Source of the DNA: Paenibacillus auburnensis | GTDB lineage: Bacteria; Bacillota; Bacilli; Paenibacillales; Paenibacillaceae | DNA length: 64,000 nt | Direction of reading: 5' to 3' | NCBI RefSeq assembly: GCF_927798115.1 | Contig: NZ_CAKMMG010000005.1 | Location: 62,001-126,000, forward strand | In this document: one piece after another, positions 8,236-16,897 of the stretch | Numbering within the stretch: position 1 is the first letter of the stretch | How the letters are laid out: each line of letters begins with the position of its first letter | The notes under the pieces: generated by a model | What the model was told of the DNA's origin: nothing | Database searches by the model: none | The model's input: only the letters and a program-made list of their open reading frames with translations | Program-made: the position numbers and the translations under genes

Positions 8236-8970
8236 CTAAGGGCGGGCCCCAATGAAGATCATTCGTTTCGAATGCTCCTCATCGTACTCCTCTTCGTCGT
8301 AGCTGCCATGCACATTTTCGATCTGCAGCCCTGCAGCCGCAATCATACTGCGGAACGTTTCCAGCGGATAGAGCTTCACGCGCTCGTGATATTGGCGGGG
8401 CGTATCATCCCCCGGGGAGGTAAGAATGATGTCCTTCTTCACATAACCGTCTTCAATCCGGCGGGACTCGTCAATCAGATTATCCCCGTCCTCACGTGAG
8501 GAATGCGGTACGAGATGGCGGATGACATACGCCGGATTCAGAAAATCTATAATGAACCTGCCGCCAGGCTTCAGCATCCGGTAAATTTCACGCAGCACCT
8601 TCACTTGTTCTTCATCCTCCTCAAAGTAACCGAAGGATGTAAACAAATTAACTACTGCATCAAAACCGCCGGGGAGCGGCAGGCTGCGCATATCGGACTG
8701 CACCCAGGTCACCGCCCCGGCACCGGCCTGGGCCCGGGCTTCACGGAGCAGGGTATCGGACAGATCGACGCCTGTGACCTCATAACCCGCTTCGGCAAGG
8801 GCCAGCGAATGGCGGCCCATACCGCAGCACAAATCCAGGACCTTTGCTCCCCGCGGCAGCTCCAGCCAGCCAATCATCTGCTCCACCTCATGCCGGGCTC
8901 CGCAGAAATCCCTGTGCCGGTATACAATCAAATAATCTTCCCCGAAGCTTTTCTCAAACCATTCACTCAT
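8236..8970 (-). CDS. SAM-dependent class I methyltransferase
   Basis: 244 residues. The Rossmann motif I KVLDLCCGMGRHSLALAEAG and motif II EVTGVDLSDTLL bind S-adenosylmethionine. Later motifs are VVNLFTSFGYF and LKPGGRFIID. The N-terminal MSEWFEKSFGEDYLIVYRHRD block and C-terminal SKRMIFIG belong to a common Firmicutes family of unassigned methyltransferases. Start at 8970 is fixed by GGGAGGAG just upstream; the longer frame has no site. The stop is directly followed by a possible start of the metallo-hydrolase, so the two form an operon. Methyl acceptor unknown. Confidence 0.88.
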   Translation of the reverse strand: MSEWFEKSFGEDYLIVYRHRDFCGARHEVEQMIGWLELPRGAKVLDLCCGMGRHSLALAEAGYEVTGVDLSDTLLREARAQAGAGAVTWVQSDMRSLPLPGGFDAVVNLFTSFGYFEEDEEQVKVLREIYRMLKPGGRFIIDFLNPAYVIRHLVPHSSREDGDNLIDESRRIEDGYVKKDIILTSPGDDTPRQYHERVKLYPLETFRSMIAAAGLQIENVHGSYDEEEYDEEHSKRMIFIGARP

Positions 8971-9111
8971 CTTCCTTCTCCTCCCGCACTCCTGCAATAA
9001 TCTCTCTATGTACAATATGGTTTCGATTGTACCCCCTTTTCCCTGTAAACTCAAAGAAGAGTCGCCTTTCCGCCATATTTCACACGGTAGGGTAACTCTT
9101 CTGAATTGAAC

Positions 9112-10803
9112 TTATCTATGCCGCTCTAAGTACACCCTGGCTTCATAAGGTCGAAGCTTCAGCCGGGTCAGATCCTCTTCTTTGACAGGAGGGTAGTTGG
9201 AGATCAGCAGCTCCTGCTTCCCGGCCGCAAAATCCGCAGGGAGTTCGAATACCGGCTCATGCTCATAGAAATTCAGAATGACCAGGAGACGCTGATCCTC
9301 CAGCGTCCGGGTATAAGCATAAATCTCCGGATGGTCCTCCAGCAGCAGGGCGTATTCACCGTAGACAATGACCGGATGCTTTTTCCGCAGCTGGATCAGC
9401 TTTTTATAGTAGTTGTAGATCGAATCAGGGTCCTTTACCGCACTGGCCACATTGATTTCGCGGAAGTTCGAATTCACGCGGATCCACGGTACGCCTGTGG
9501 TGAAGCCGCCATCCTCGCTGGCGTCCCACTGCATCGGTGTGCGGGCGTTATCCCGGCTTTTTTTGTGAATAGCCGCCATGATGTCAGCCTCAGGGACGCC
9601 TTGGGTACGCTTTTCCTCATAGTAATTGAGCGTTTCCACATCCCGGTAATCATCGATGGACTCGAAGGCCACATTCGTCATGCCGATTTCTTCACCCTGG
9701 TAAATATACGGCGTCCCTTCCAGCATGTGAATGAAGGTCGCCAGCATTTTGGCTGAAGGAATACGGTAGTAGAGGTCATTGCCGAACCGTGATACGGACC
9801 GCGGCTGGTCATGGTTGCACAAATAATTGGCGTTCCACCCCCGGTCATGGAGAACGGTCTGCCAGTTGCTCATGATTTTTTTGAGGTCTCGCAGACTCCA
9901 GGGGATAGTATCCCATCTTCCTCCGCCCGGAGCCGCACAATCCAGATTCATATGTTCAAACTGGAAGGTCATATTCAGCTCGCGGCGTCCGTCGCCGACA
10001 TAATCCAGCGCCTGCTCCGGTCCGAGGCCCGACGTCTCTCCGACGGTCATAATATCGTAGAAGTACAGCACCTTGTCATGCAGATTCTGTAGCAGCGTGT
10101 GCACATGCGCAAGATTCGAGAACATGTCATAGGCGCGCACAGTAGCCGTTCCGCCGGGATTCAGCGCATCAGGGTAGCCCTCCGCCTTCACGATATGGGC
10201 AATCGCGTCAAACCGGAAGCCGTCGACGCCTTTTTTGAGCCACCACTGTACCATTTCATGCAGCTTGTCGATCACCGCAGGGTTCTCCCAGTTCAGATCG
10301 GGCTGATATTTGGAGTACAGATGCAGGTAATACTCATCCGTCTGCGGATCAAGCTCCCACACCGACCCGCTGAAATAGGATTCCCAGTTGTTCGGGGGGC
10401 CGCCGTTTTTGCCTTTCCGCCATATATAGTAATCCCGCTTAGGATTATCTTTCGAGCTTCGCGACTCTATGAACCAGGGATGCTGATGGGAAGTGTGGTT
10501 CAGCACGAGGTCCATCATCAGCTTCATCCCCCGGGAATGCATCTCCCGCAGCATCACGTCAAAATCCTCCATCGTCCCGAATTCCTTCATAATGTCGCAG
10601 TAATCACTGATATCATAGCCGTTGTCATGGTTCGGCGACTTATAAATAGGGCATACCCAGATGACATCCACACCCAGGTCCTGCAAATAATCGAGCTTCG
10701 AAATAATCCCGCGCAAATCTCCGATCCCGTCACCGTTACTGTCCATGAAGCTGATCGGATAAATCTGGTACGCGACGCTTTCTTTCCACCATTTTGGATT
10801 CAC
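9112..10803 (-). CDS. GH13 alpha-glucosidase (oligo-1,6-glucosidase/maltase group)
   Basis: Cytosolic exo-alpha-glucosidase of about 563 residues, usual for the family. It starts at GTG 10803 (VNPKWWKESVAYQIYP), because AGGAGAG lies six bases upstream and matches the family N-terminus; a GTG nine codons earlier is poorly placed. Visible are the calcium loop DSNGDGIGDL, LVLNHTS, nucleophile region GVDGFRFDAI, acid/base VGETSGL and transition-state CNHDQPRSVSRFG. The residue after the nucleophile Asp is Ala, not the Val typical of strict oligo-1,6-glucosidases, which by family knowledge hints at alpha-1,4 activity. No transporter is adjacent. Confidence 0.92.
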   Translation of the reverse strand: MNPKWWKESVAYQIYPISFMDSNGDGIGDLRGIISKLDYLQDLGVDVIWVCPIYKSPNHDNGYDISDYCDIMKEFGTMEDFDVMLREMHSRGMKLMMDLVLNHTSHQHPWFIESRSSKDNPKRDYYIWRKGKNGGPPNNWESYFSGSVWELDPQTDEYYLHLYSKYQPDLNWENPAVIDKLHEMVQWWLKKGVDGFRFDAIAHIVKAEGYPDALNPGGTATVRAYDMFSNLAHVHTLLQNLHDKVLYFYDIMTVGETSGLGPEQALDYVGDGRRELNMTFQFEHMNLDCAAPGGGRWDTIPWSLRDLKKIMSNWQTVLHDRGWNANYLCNHDQPRSVSRFGNDLYYRIPSAKMLATFIHMLEGTPYIYQGEEIGMTNVAFESIDDYRDVETLNYYEEKRTQGVPEADIMAAIHKKSRDNARTPMQWDASEDGGFTTGVPWIRVNSNFREINVASAVKDPDSIYNYYKKLIQLRKKHPVIVYGEYALLLEDHPEIYAYTRTLEDQRLLVILNFYEHEPVFELPADFAAGKQELLISNYPPVKEEDLTRLKLRPYEARVYLERHR

Positions 10804-10841
10804 TTGGACTCTCCTCCGCTTCTCCGGCACCTGCCCGTGTT

Positions 10842-10859
10842 AGATATATTAATATATCT
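10842..10859. promoter_or_regulatory. 18-bp perfect AT palindrome upstream of the alpha-glucosidase
   Basis: AGATATATTAATATATCT is a perfect palindrome about 40 bases before the GTG start. Its position fits a regulator operator overlapping the promoter -10 region. The binding protein is unknown. Confidence 0.45.
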
Positions 10860-10918
10860 TAACCACCCTGAAGGAAGACAATCACACGCCCCTTTCAAAA
10901 AATAAGGTTCTCGGGCGG

Positions 10919-11374
10919 TCAGGCTCCGCTCTCCTTAAGCTCAAGCAGTCCTGGAATTACTTTCTCAACCCGCCTGTACAGCTCCTGGCCGACCACACCT
11001 TCATCATGGATATAAAAAACCAGCAGCGACTGTTCCTGATAAGCTTTATAGGGCACCAGATCCGCTGTAGCTGTATGTTGTTCAAAATCAGCCCAGCCCG
11101 CTTCGCGTTCCCCGGCCGTGGCAAACTGATAAATGACCAATTCTTGCTCATCCAGCAGGAAAACCAGCGGTTTCCTCCCGTTTAGCTCCCTCTGAAACAC
11201 ATTCTCCGGCCGCACTTCCACGCTGTGCAATTCCAGACCCTGCCTGGCAAAATAAGCAGAAACCTCATCTGTGCTAAGCTCCCTAGCCTCAACTGTGACC
11301 GGATCATTTCCCTGGCTGCAGCCGGTAAGCAGCCCTAAACCCAGGAACAGCATCAGCAACATCATTCTTTGCAT
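10919..11374 (-). CDS. small lipoprotein of unknown function
   Basis: 151 residues with a lipoprotein signal ending LLTGC (Cys19) and a mature domain of mixed alpha/beta character. Start ATG 11374 (MQRMMLLMLFLG) lies six bases after AGGGGG; an ATG two codons earlier is too close to that site. The mature part has no motif I recognise. Features to note are VFLLDEQELVIYQF and LLVFYIHDE, which look like paired beta strands. It is single between the alpha-glucosidase and the collagen-like gene. Membrane-anchored on the outer face; function unknown. Confidence 0.75.
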   Translation of the reverse strand: MQRMMLLMLFLGLGLLTGCSQGNDPVTVEARELSTDEVSAYFARQGLELHSVEVRPENVFQRELNGRKPLVFLLDEQELVIYQFATAGEREAGWADFEQHTATADLVPYKAYQEQSLLVFYIHDEGVVGQELYRRVEKVIPGLLELKESGA

Positions 11375-11461
11375 ATTCATCCCCCTGTGTAGTTCCCATC
11401 TTCTCCAATAGACGGGACCTCTACTGCCTAAGTTGCGCAAATTTCTTCTATATGTCAAAAC

Positions 11462-11502
11462 AAAAAGAGCGGGCAGCTCCTTCCGGAGTCGTTCCCGCTC
11501 TT
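11462..11502 (-). terminator. terminator of the collagen-like gene
   Basis: On the minus strand AAGAGCGGG pairs with CCCGCTCTT around an inner ACTCC/GGAGC hairpin, followed by TTTTTG. It lies about 40 bases after the stop. Confidence 0.85.
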
Positions 11503-11539
11503 ATATTAGATCAGCTCAAATACCTGATTTCATCAAAAG

Positions 11540-12778
11540 CTAGCCCAATTGTTTGATCACAATCGATGCATTCACATTAGCCTGCGTACCGCCAGCCAAA
11601 GTCTGTAAGGTAACTGCAGCAGCCGAGCTGTGGTTCCGCAGTGTCAGCACATCACCGGAGGATAAGGCAAAAATGGCCTGACCCGTATTCTGCTGGGTAC
11701 CGGCACCCGATCCGTAAACCGTGCCTGGAACTAAGGCACCATTTACGAATAAGGCGAATTGACTCGGTTCTACGCCCGATACAGAGAAGTTAACCTCATA
11801 AATACCGGCATTGGTAACCGAAATCGTTGTAGTCCCGGGAGCATGCGTAATTCCAGGTGTAAGCAGGCCATTGGTATCAAAAGAAACATCGGCTTCGATC
11901 GGAACGACCTGTGCTCCGAGGTTATAGACATACCCAAACTGGGCTATTCCGCCTGGGGCTCCAGTAGCCCCGGTAGCTCCGGCAGGACCAGCTGCGCCAG
12001 TTGCACCAGTTGCACCGGTTGCGCCTGTTGCTCCTGCCGGCCCCGCTGCGCCGGTCGGTCCTGCTGCCCCCGTTGGTCCGGCAGCTCCTGCCGGGCCGAC
12101 GGGTCCTGCCGGGCCAGCTGTTCCCGTTGCACCTGCAGCTCCCGCAGGTCCTGGAGGTCCGGCGGGTCCTACTGCTCCGGCGGGTCCTGCCGGACCAGCC
12201 AAGCCTGTAATACCAGCCGGACCGATGGCGCCCAATGCTCCAGCCTCACCGGCTGCCCCAGCGGCTCCCAGTGCGCCTGCCACTCCGGCGGCTCCAAGCG
12301 CACCGGTTGCTCCTACCGCGCCTAAGGCACCAGCTGCACCGGCTGCACCCAAAAGTCCGGCGGCGCCTGCAGCACCTAACCCCCCGGTAGCGCCTCGCGC
12401 CCCTAACGCTCCTGCCGCTCCAACAGCTCCTAGTGCTCCTGCTGCGCCGACAGCTCCCAACGCTCCAGCTGCGCCGGGAGCACCCAAAGCACCTCCAGCT
12501 CCTGCTGCTCCCAGTGCTCCAGCTGCCCCAGCCGCACCAGCGGCACCCAGCGCTTCTACAGCTCCGGCAGCGCTAAGCGCTCCGGCTGCTCCCGCTGCGC
12601 CTAATGCTCCCAGCGGAATATTGACACGGACAATCTGCTTTTTAACAATAATCTGTTTGCAGCGGAATTTTTTCTTTACTGCACACTTACTCTTCCGTGG
12701 TTTTTTTCTTGGCAGGGGGCAGTAAACAGGCTCTTCCTTAGGTTTCCGTTCTTTCTTCTTAAGACGTGCATTCCCCAT
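11540..12778 (-). CDS. collagen-like spore-surface-type protein with BclA-like C-terminus
   Basis: 412 residues. Start ATG 12778 follows GGAGGTG; an ATG 14 codons earlier lacks a site. Residues about 1-55 are very basic with Cys (KKKPRKSKCAVKKKFRCK-like). About residues 56-285 are Gly-X-Y triplets. The first half is unusual: GAL, GAA, GAV and GAT triplets with almost no proline, with two triplets broken by Ser or Glu in place of Gly. The second half is conventional (GPA, GAT, GPP). The last ~130 residues (FGYVYNLGAQ to IKQLG) resemble the C1q/TNF-like trimerisation domain of Bacillus BclA, so an exosporium or spore-coat filament is likely. No signal peptide is seen, as for mother-cell spore surface proteins. 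Confidence 0.85.
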   Translation of the reverse strand: MGNARLKKKERKPKEEPVYCPLPRKKPRKSKCAVKKKFRCKQIIVKKQIVRVNIPLGALGAAGAAGALSAAGAVEALGAAGAAGAAGALGAAGAGGALGAPGAAGALGAVGAAGALGAVGAAGALGARGATGGLGAAGAAGLLGAAGAAGALGAVGATGALGAAGVAGALGAAGAAGEAGALGAIGPAGITGLAGPAGPAGAVGPAGPPGPAGAAGATGTAGPAGPVGPAGAAGPTGAAGPTGAAGPAGATGATGATGATGAAGPAGATGATGAPGGIAQFGYVYNLGAQVVPIEADVSFDTNGLLTPGITHAPGTTTISVTNAGIYEVNFSVSGVEPSQFALFVNGALVPGTVYGSGAGTQQNTGQAIFALSSGDVLTLRNHSSAAAVTLQTLAGGTQANVNASIVIKQLG

Positions 12779-13025
12779 GTTCAACACCTCCAACAGACTT
12801 GATGGTGTATAGTACTCCATTTACCTATGAAGGGCATGGTCATTCATCTTGTAGACATTATATTTATTTTTCCGGAACTTAGGTTAATTTACTAGCTGGA
12901 CAAGCTGAATTCACCTATACCTGCGGCAAATGATTGATCCGCCTTGTCACGTCTAGTCCACAAAACCGCATATAGTATAGGTGGACAAATCCCTTTGATA
13001 GATATATGGTTCGCAGTCGTATGGG

Positions 13026-13796
13026 CTACAGCAGCCCCACCAGCTTCAGCCCTTCATAAATTCCGTTCTCGCTGACATGACTGGTTACGTAAGACGCGGC
13101 CGCCTTTACCTCATCCTCCGCATTGCCCATTGCGATTCCGTGACCGACAAAGCTGAGCATCTCCACATCATTGAGCCCGTCGCCAAACGCATAGACATCT
13201 TCTTTCGAGACGCCGAGCGCTTTGATCATCTGGGCAATGCCATTAGCCTTGGAGCCGTTGCCGGGCAGCACATCCATGCACAGCGGATGCCACCGGACAA
13301 ATTTAAACCCGGGATAAGCTTCAGCATACATCGCCTGGTTCTCCTGCGGACAAAAGATCATCGCCTGATAAATCTCGTTCTGCAGGAAATACTCCGCATC
13401 ATGCGTGGGAAAAGCCAGCTTCAGTGAGCCGATACTCGTGTGGATGTACTCATGATCTGCGACATTCACCTTCATATCCAGCGCATCGATGTAGGCAACA
13501 GGATGGTCGTTTTTTTCGGCGAACAGTGTAATTTCCTTCAGGGCTCCGGTATCCAGCGGATTCAGGTAGAGCTCCTTCCCTTCAAAAACAACATACTGCC
13601 CGTTGAGTGAGACATACGAGTCGATTCCCAGCTCTTCACGCAGCTCCTTAAACATATAAGAGGCTCTTCCGGTCGCAATGGCGACATTATGGCCCAGCCG
13701 TTTCAGTTCGGCAATGGCTTCCTTCGTGGAAGCAGGCACTACCTTATCTTCATCATAAATTGTACCGTCAATATCAAAAAAGATCGTCTTCTTCAT
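13026..13796 (-). CDS. Cof-type HAD-superfamily phosphatase
   Basis: 256 residues from ATG 13796 (MKKTIFFDIDGT); the adjacent ATG one codon upstream is equally possible, with GGAG 4-7 bases before. Motif I is DIDGT with both catalytic Asp residues, motif II is ATGR, and motifs III/IV are NGSKANGIAQM and FGDGLNDVEML. The IIB cap of Cof proteins spans about residues 80-185. Substrates of these enzymes are usually sugar phosphates or cofactor phosphates such as FMN/PLP; none is indicated here. Single gene just downstream of the nif terminator on the same strand. Confidence 0.9.
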   Translation of the reverse strand: MKKTIFFDIDGTIYDEDKVVPASTKEAIAELKRLGHNVAIATGRASYMFKELREELGIDSYVSLNGQYVVFEGKELYLNPLDTGALKEITLFAEKNDHPVAYIDALDMKVNVADHEYIHTSIGSLKLAFPTHDAEYFLQNEIYQAMIFCPQENQAMYAEAYPGFKFVRWHPLCMDVLPGNGSKANGIAQMIKALGVSKEDVYAFGDGLNDVEMLSFVGHGIAMGNAEDEVKAAASYVTSHVSENGIYEGLKLVGLL

Positions 13797-13903
13797 CATG
13801 GCTCTCCATTCTCCTTGCTGTCTCTTTGAATTCATCCTGCCAAAATTGTAGATGCTTGCTGCAAGCTATGCAAGTTTTCATTTCCGGTTACGTCAATTTT
13901 CTG

Positions 13904-13949
13904 AAAAAAAGCAGCGGCGAGTCTCCATAAACGGAAACTGCCGCTGCTT
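13904..13949 (-). terminator. terminator of the nif operon
   Basis: Read on minus, AGCAGCGGC pairs with GCCGCTGCT around a short GTTTCC/GGAGAC inner stem, followed by T7. It sits about 60 bases past the nifV stop and closes the roughly 11.6-kb nif transcript. Confidence 0.9.
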
Positions 13950-14007
13950 AACCTGTAAGACCTCATCATCCTTCTGAATCTTCAGCCTTTAGTCATCTTC
14001 ACTTCAT

Positions 14008-15150
14008 TCATACCACATTCTGCGCCCGCTGCTGCTCTTCCATCAGCCACTGAATCAGCATGACCTCCGGAACATTGCTTTTTCGGGCCTCAGCATATTC
14101 ACGGACCTTCTCCAGCAGGCGTCCCGCCGTATCGGCGCTGACTTCAAGGCCGCGCTGCTCCAGCACATGCGCGACACCGCCGCTGCCGGAATGCTTGCCC
14201 AGCACAAAGCGGTGAGCCCGGCCGACCTCCGCAGGATCAAACGTCTGATACGTAGCCCTCTCCTTCATCAGCCCGTCCACATGAATGCCCGACTCATGGG
14301 TAAACGCCAGCTGTCCCACAATCGGCTTGGCATCACCGACATTGCGGCCGGAGGCGGCAATGACCTTATCCGCCAGCCCCTTGAGCAGCTCCAGCCGCAC
14401 GCCGCATTCGCCGCCGTACAAATGACGCCAGGCCATGGCGACTTCCTCCATGGCCGCATTGCCGGTCCGTTCGCCGATACCGGCTACTGTGGTGCTGGCC
14501 CAGACCGCACCGGCGGCAATCCCGCTCAGTGTGTTGGCAACAGCCAGCCCGAAATCATTATGACAGTGCACCTCCAGCTCCACATCGGCGGGAACCTCGC
14601 CGAGCAGCGTATGAACCCGCTCGGCCATCTGCCCCGGATGAAGAGCGGATACCGTATCCGCATAACGGAACCTGCGGATACCCTCTTTATATAAAGCATT
14701 CACCAGCTGAACCAAAAAACTCATATCCGCCCTGGAGGAATCCTCCATCCCTACCGACACCGTCATGCCCAGCCTGAGCCCGTATTCCGCCGCATGAAGC
14801 AGCTTATTCAGCCCTTCCAGCGGCGACAGCCCAAGCTTGCCCTGTAGCTGAATTTCCGAGACCGGAATGGACACATGGCTCCAGTTCACCCCGGTGCTCC
14901 GCGCCTTGTCGATATCGCCAAGGGCCGAACGGTTCCAGGTCATCAGCTTCATGGGAAGCCCCAGTTCCGCGACCGCCGCGATGTCCTCCTGCTCCCGCTT
15001 GCCCATGGCAGGAATCCCTACCTCTGCCTGCTCTACTCCGCACTCCGACAGCAACTTTGCGATTTCCAGCTTTTCTGCCCGCGTGAATGAAACTCCAGCC
15101 GCCTGTTCACCATCCCTAAGTGTCGTGTCACATAGCTTGAGACTTTTCAC
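14008..15150 (-). CDS. nifV: homocitrate synthase NifV
   Basis: Condenses acetyl-CoA and 2-oxoglutarate to homocitrate, the organic ligand of FeMo-co. 380 residues with LCDTTLRDGEQAAGVSF (substrate and metal site), EVGIPAMG, ELEVHCHNDFGLAVAN with the HxH metal ligands, GERTGNAAMEEV, and GKHSGSGGV. The start is GTG 15150, preceded by GGAGG; it overlaps the hesA stop (GTGA), so translation is coupled. Last gene of the operon. The only realistic alternative is another alpha-isopropylmalate synthase-like enzyme, and the nif context rules for NifV. Confidence 0.96.
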   Translation of the reverse strand: MKSLKLCDTTLRDGEQAAGVSFTRAEKLEIAKLLSECGVEQAEVGIPAMGKREQEDIAAVAELGLPMKLMTWNRSALGDIDKARSTGVNWSHVSIPVSEIQLQGKLGLSPLEGLNKLLHAAEYGLRLGMTVSVGMEDSSRADMSFLVQLVNALYKEGIRRFRYADTVSALHPGQMAERVHTLLGEVPADVELEVHCHNDFGLAVANTLSGIAAGAVWASTTVAGIGERTGNAAMEEVAMAWRHLYGGECGVRLELLKGLADKVIAASGRNVGDAKPIVGQLAFTHESGIHVDGLMKERATYQTFDPAEVGRAHRFVLGKHSGSGGVAHVLEQRGLEVSADTAGRLLEKVREYAEARKSNVPEVMLIQWLMEEQQRAQNVV

Positions 15151-15899
15151 GGTATACCTCCTTCTCCGCAGCAAGCGCAATTCGGATTACGGGAAATACG
15201 GACGCTATAACAGGCGAAGTCGAGTGAGCTGAAGCGATGCATTACGCCCGCATAAGTTGTCCCTACCCCTGTAATCCATTTTACGGCTTCCAGCGCTGCC
15301 AGACAACCCGCAATCCCGGAGGTGGCACCCAAAACTGGAAATCCGAACGGCTCCCACTGCGGCTGCACATCCGGGTAGAGGCATTCGAGGCAAGGGGTCA
15401 GGCCGGGGATCATTGTCGTAAGTGAAATTTCGAAGCCGTACATTGCCGCTTCCACCATCGGTGTAGCGGTATCTACACAGAGACGGTTCAAGGCATAACG
15501 CTCGGGGAAATCGTATCGGGCGTCGATCACAATATCTGCACTCTCCACCCAAGGTTTAGCAAGATCATATTCAATTTTGGCATTGTAACCCTCGATTTCC
15601 ACATGTGGATTCAGACGTTTCAGCTGCGCTGTTGCCGTGCTGATCCGCTCCATCCCCAAGGAATCGCTATCCATCAGAATCTGCCGGTTCAAATCAGGCC
15701 GGAGGATGATTCCTTCATGAGCCAAAATTAGCTTTCCAACACCAGCCGCTGCCAGGTACAATGCAGCCGTGCCTCCCAACCCGCCAATGCCGGCCACCAT
15801 CACCGTGGCTTCCTTCAGCGCCTGCTGTCCGCTCTCTCCGAGCAGCTTCAGCTGCCGGGCATACCGTTCCATCTCCAACCCTCCGGCAAGCTGCTCCAT
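15147..15899 (-). CDS. hesA: HesA/MoeB/ThiF-family protein of the nif operon
   Basis: 250 residues of the E1-like adenylating family. The nucleotide site GIGGLGGTAALYLAAAGVG (about 38-56) and LNRQILMD are present. CLECLYP and the C-terminal CACC provide the two pairs of cysteines that would bind zinc. HesA is found with nif genes in Paenibacillus and cyanobacteria and is thought to help supply Mo or sulfur for the cofactor; its exact reaction is unsettled. Start at 15899 follows AGGGGG. A second ATG nine codons later with GGAGG nearby is possible. Confidence 0.93.
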   Translation of the reverse strand: MEQLAGGLEMERYARQLKLLGESGQQALKEATVMVAGIGGLGGTAALYLAAAGVGKLILAHEGIILRPDLNRQILMDSDSLGMERISTATAQLKRLNPHVEIEGYNAKIEYDLAKPWVESADIVIDARYDFPERYALNRLCVDTATPMVEAAMYGFEISLTTMIPGLTPCLECLYPDVQPQWEPFGFPVLGATSGIAGCLAALEAVKWITGVGTTYAGVMHRFSSLDFACYSVRISRNPNCACCGEGGIP

Positions 15900-15936
15900 A
15901 CCTGTCGCCCCCTGTGACTGATTAGTTGTTTACCGC

Positions 15937-16503
15937 CTAACCCTCCAGGCTAAGCAAGCCGTGCAGAGCGGTCACTTCCTTGTATTTAGCCAGGAAGGCC
16001 AAACCTTCCTCCACACATTCCACCCCGTATCGGATCACCTTCTCCTCCGAAGTGAACGGAAAGGGAAAACCGGCCCGCAGGCTTTTCAGAACCAGAATGA
16101 CACGCCCGCTGTAGAGCAGCCCCCGGCCGAAGCCTTCATGGTTAATCTCGGCCGTACTCTGGATCATAGTGCCGCTTCTTTCTTCCATCACGCCGGCAAT
16201 GGCCTGAAAAAGCAGCGGAACCTGCTGGCGTACTTTCGGAGAGACAGCGCAGTTGAAATCGGACTGGCTTTTGTCCTCAGAGGAAGCGAGAAACTGCTGC
16301 ACAATCTTTTCCTGCGGCGACAGCGCGGCATAGCGGCCAAAGAAATCTTCCGTATCGAGCAGATTGCATAACCGGCGGACAAAAGAATCCGCCATCTCCT
16401 GATCCAGCTCCTTCCGACCGGTACGGCTGCGGCGTTTCTGTAGCGCTCTGCCCTCAAGAGCCCCCACTACCTGGGCTGAATGCTCCTTAGCCATGGGTTC
16501 CAT
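15937..16503 (-). CDS. NifX-associated DUF269 protein
   Basis: 188 residues. From about residue 40 it matches the DUF269/NifX-associated family: FVRRLCNLLDTEDFFGRYAA, then ERSGTMIQSTAEINHEGFGR, VILVLKSLRAG and a GVECVEEGLAFLAKYKEV tail. The first ~38 residues are basic and variable. In proteobacteria the homologue follows nifX and is thought to act in FeMo-co maturation or electron supply; the role is not proven. ATG 16503 lies 17 bases inside the end of nifX, with GGAGGAAG placed ideally. Some Paenibacillus nif clusters have an ORF at this position and others do not. Confidence 0.85.
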   Translation of the reverse strand: MEPMAKEHSAQVVGALEGRALQKRRSRTGRKELDQEMADSFVRRLCNLLDTEDFFGRYAALSPQEKIVQQFLASSEDKSQSDFNCAVSPKVRQQVPLLFQAIAGVMEERSGTMIQSTAEINHEGFGRGLLYSGRVILVLKSLRAGFPFPFTSEEKVIRYGVECVEEGLAFLAKYKEVTALHGLLSLEG

Positions 16504-16897
16504 CTGCTTCCTCCCCTTCCCCTGTGCCTTCTTCTTCCGCCCGCAGTACCTTAGCCAGCCACATCGGTGGCTTGCCCTGCAGCATCTCGACCAGACGTTT
16601 CACCTGCTCATCAATGGGGCTTCCGAACGGAACCTTTACCGGCATGATCTTGCGCCGTGTTACCCGCGCCGCTGCCGAAGCGCCAATCTGCATAATAAAG
16701 ATTAGGGTACAGTCGCCCACGGCCTCCAGACGGCTTTCGATTTTCCCGGCTTCATCCTGGTTCAGAACCACCGGCAGCCTGCGCAGCTCTACAAGATCGC
16801 CGCCATTTTTGGTCACATTATATACAGCAAACATCGGACTCTGCCCGAAGTGGGCATTTACCCGGCTTCCATCATCTGTGGCGAACGCTACTTTCAC
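16487..16897 (-). CDS. nifX: NifX cofactor-carrier protein
   Basis: 136 residues of the NifX/NafY-like dinitrogenase-cofactor-binding fold: MKVAFATDDGSRVNAHFGQSP start, then IMQIGASAAARVTRRKIMPVKV. It binds the NifB cofactor or precursors and passes them between NifB and NifEN. The start is GTG 16897 with GGAGG upstream. It overlaps nifN by 26 bases in another frame, and its own end is overlapped by the DUF269 gene. The last 15 residues are a Gly/Glu-rich tail, probably shaped by the overlapping ribosome site. Confidence 0.93.
   Translation of the reverse strand: MKVAFATDDGSRVNAHFGQSPMFAVYNVTKNGGDLVELRRLPVVLNQDEAGKIESRLEAVGDCTLIFIMQIGASAAARVTRRKIMPVKVPFGSPIDEQVKRLVEMLQGKPPMWLAKVLRAEEEGTGEGEEADGTHG

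Noticed and set aside
12225..12725. Long plus-strand frame rich in Ala/Pro opposite the collagen-like gene
   Set aside because: It is the antisense of the Gly-X-Y repeat, whose three-base period keeps other frames open. There is no ribosome site, and the minus-strand gene has start, site and terminator.
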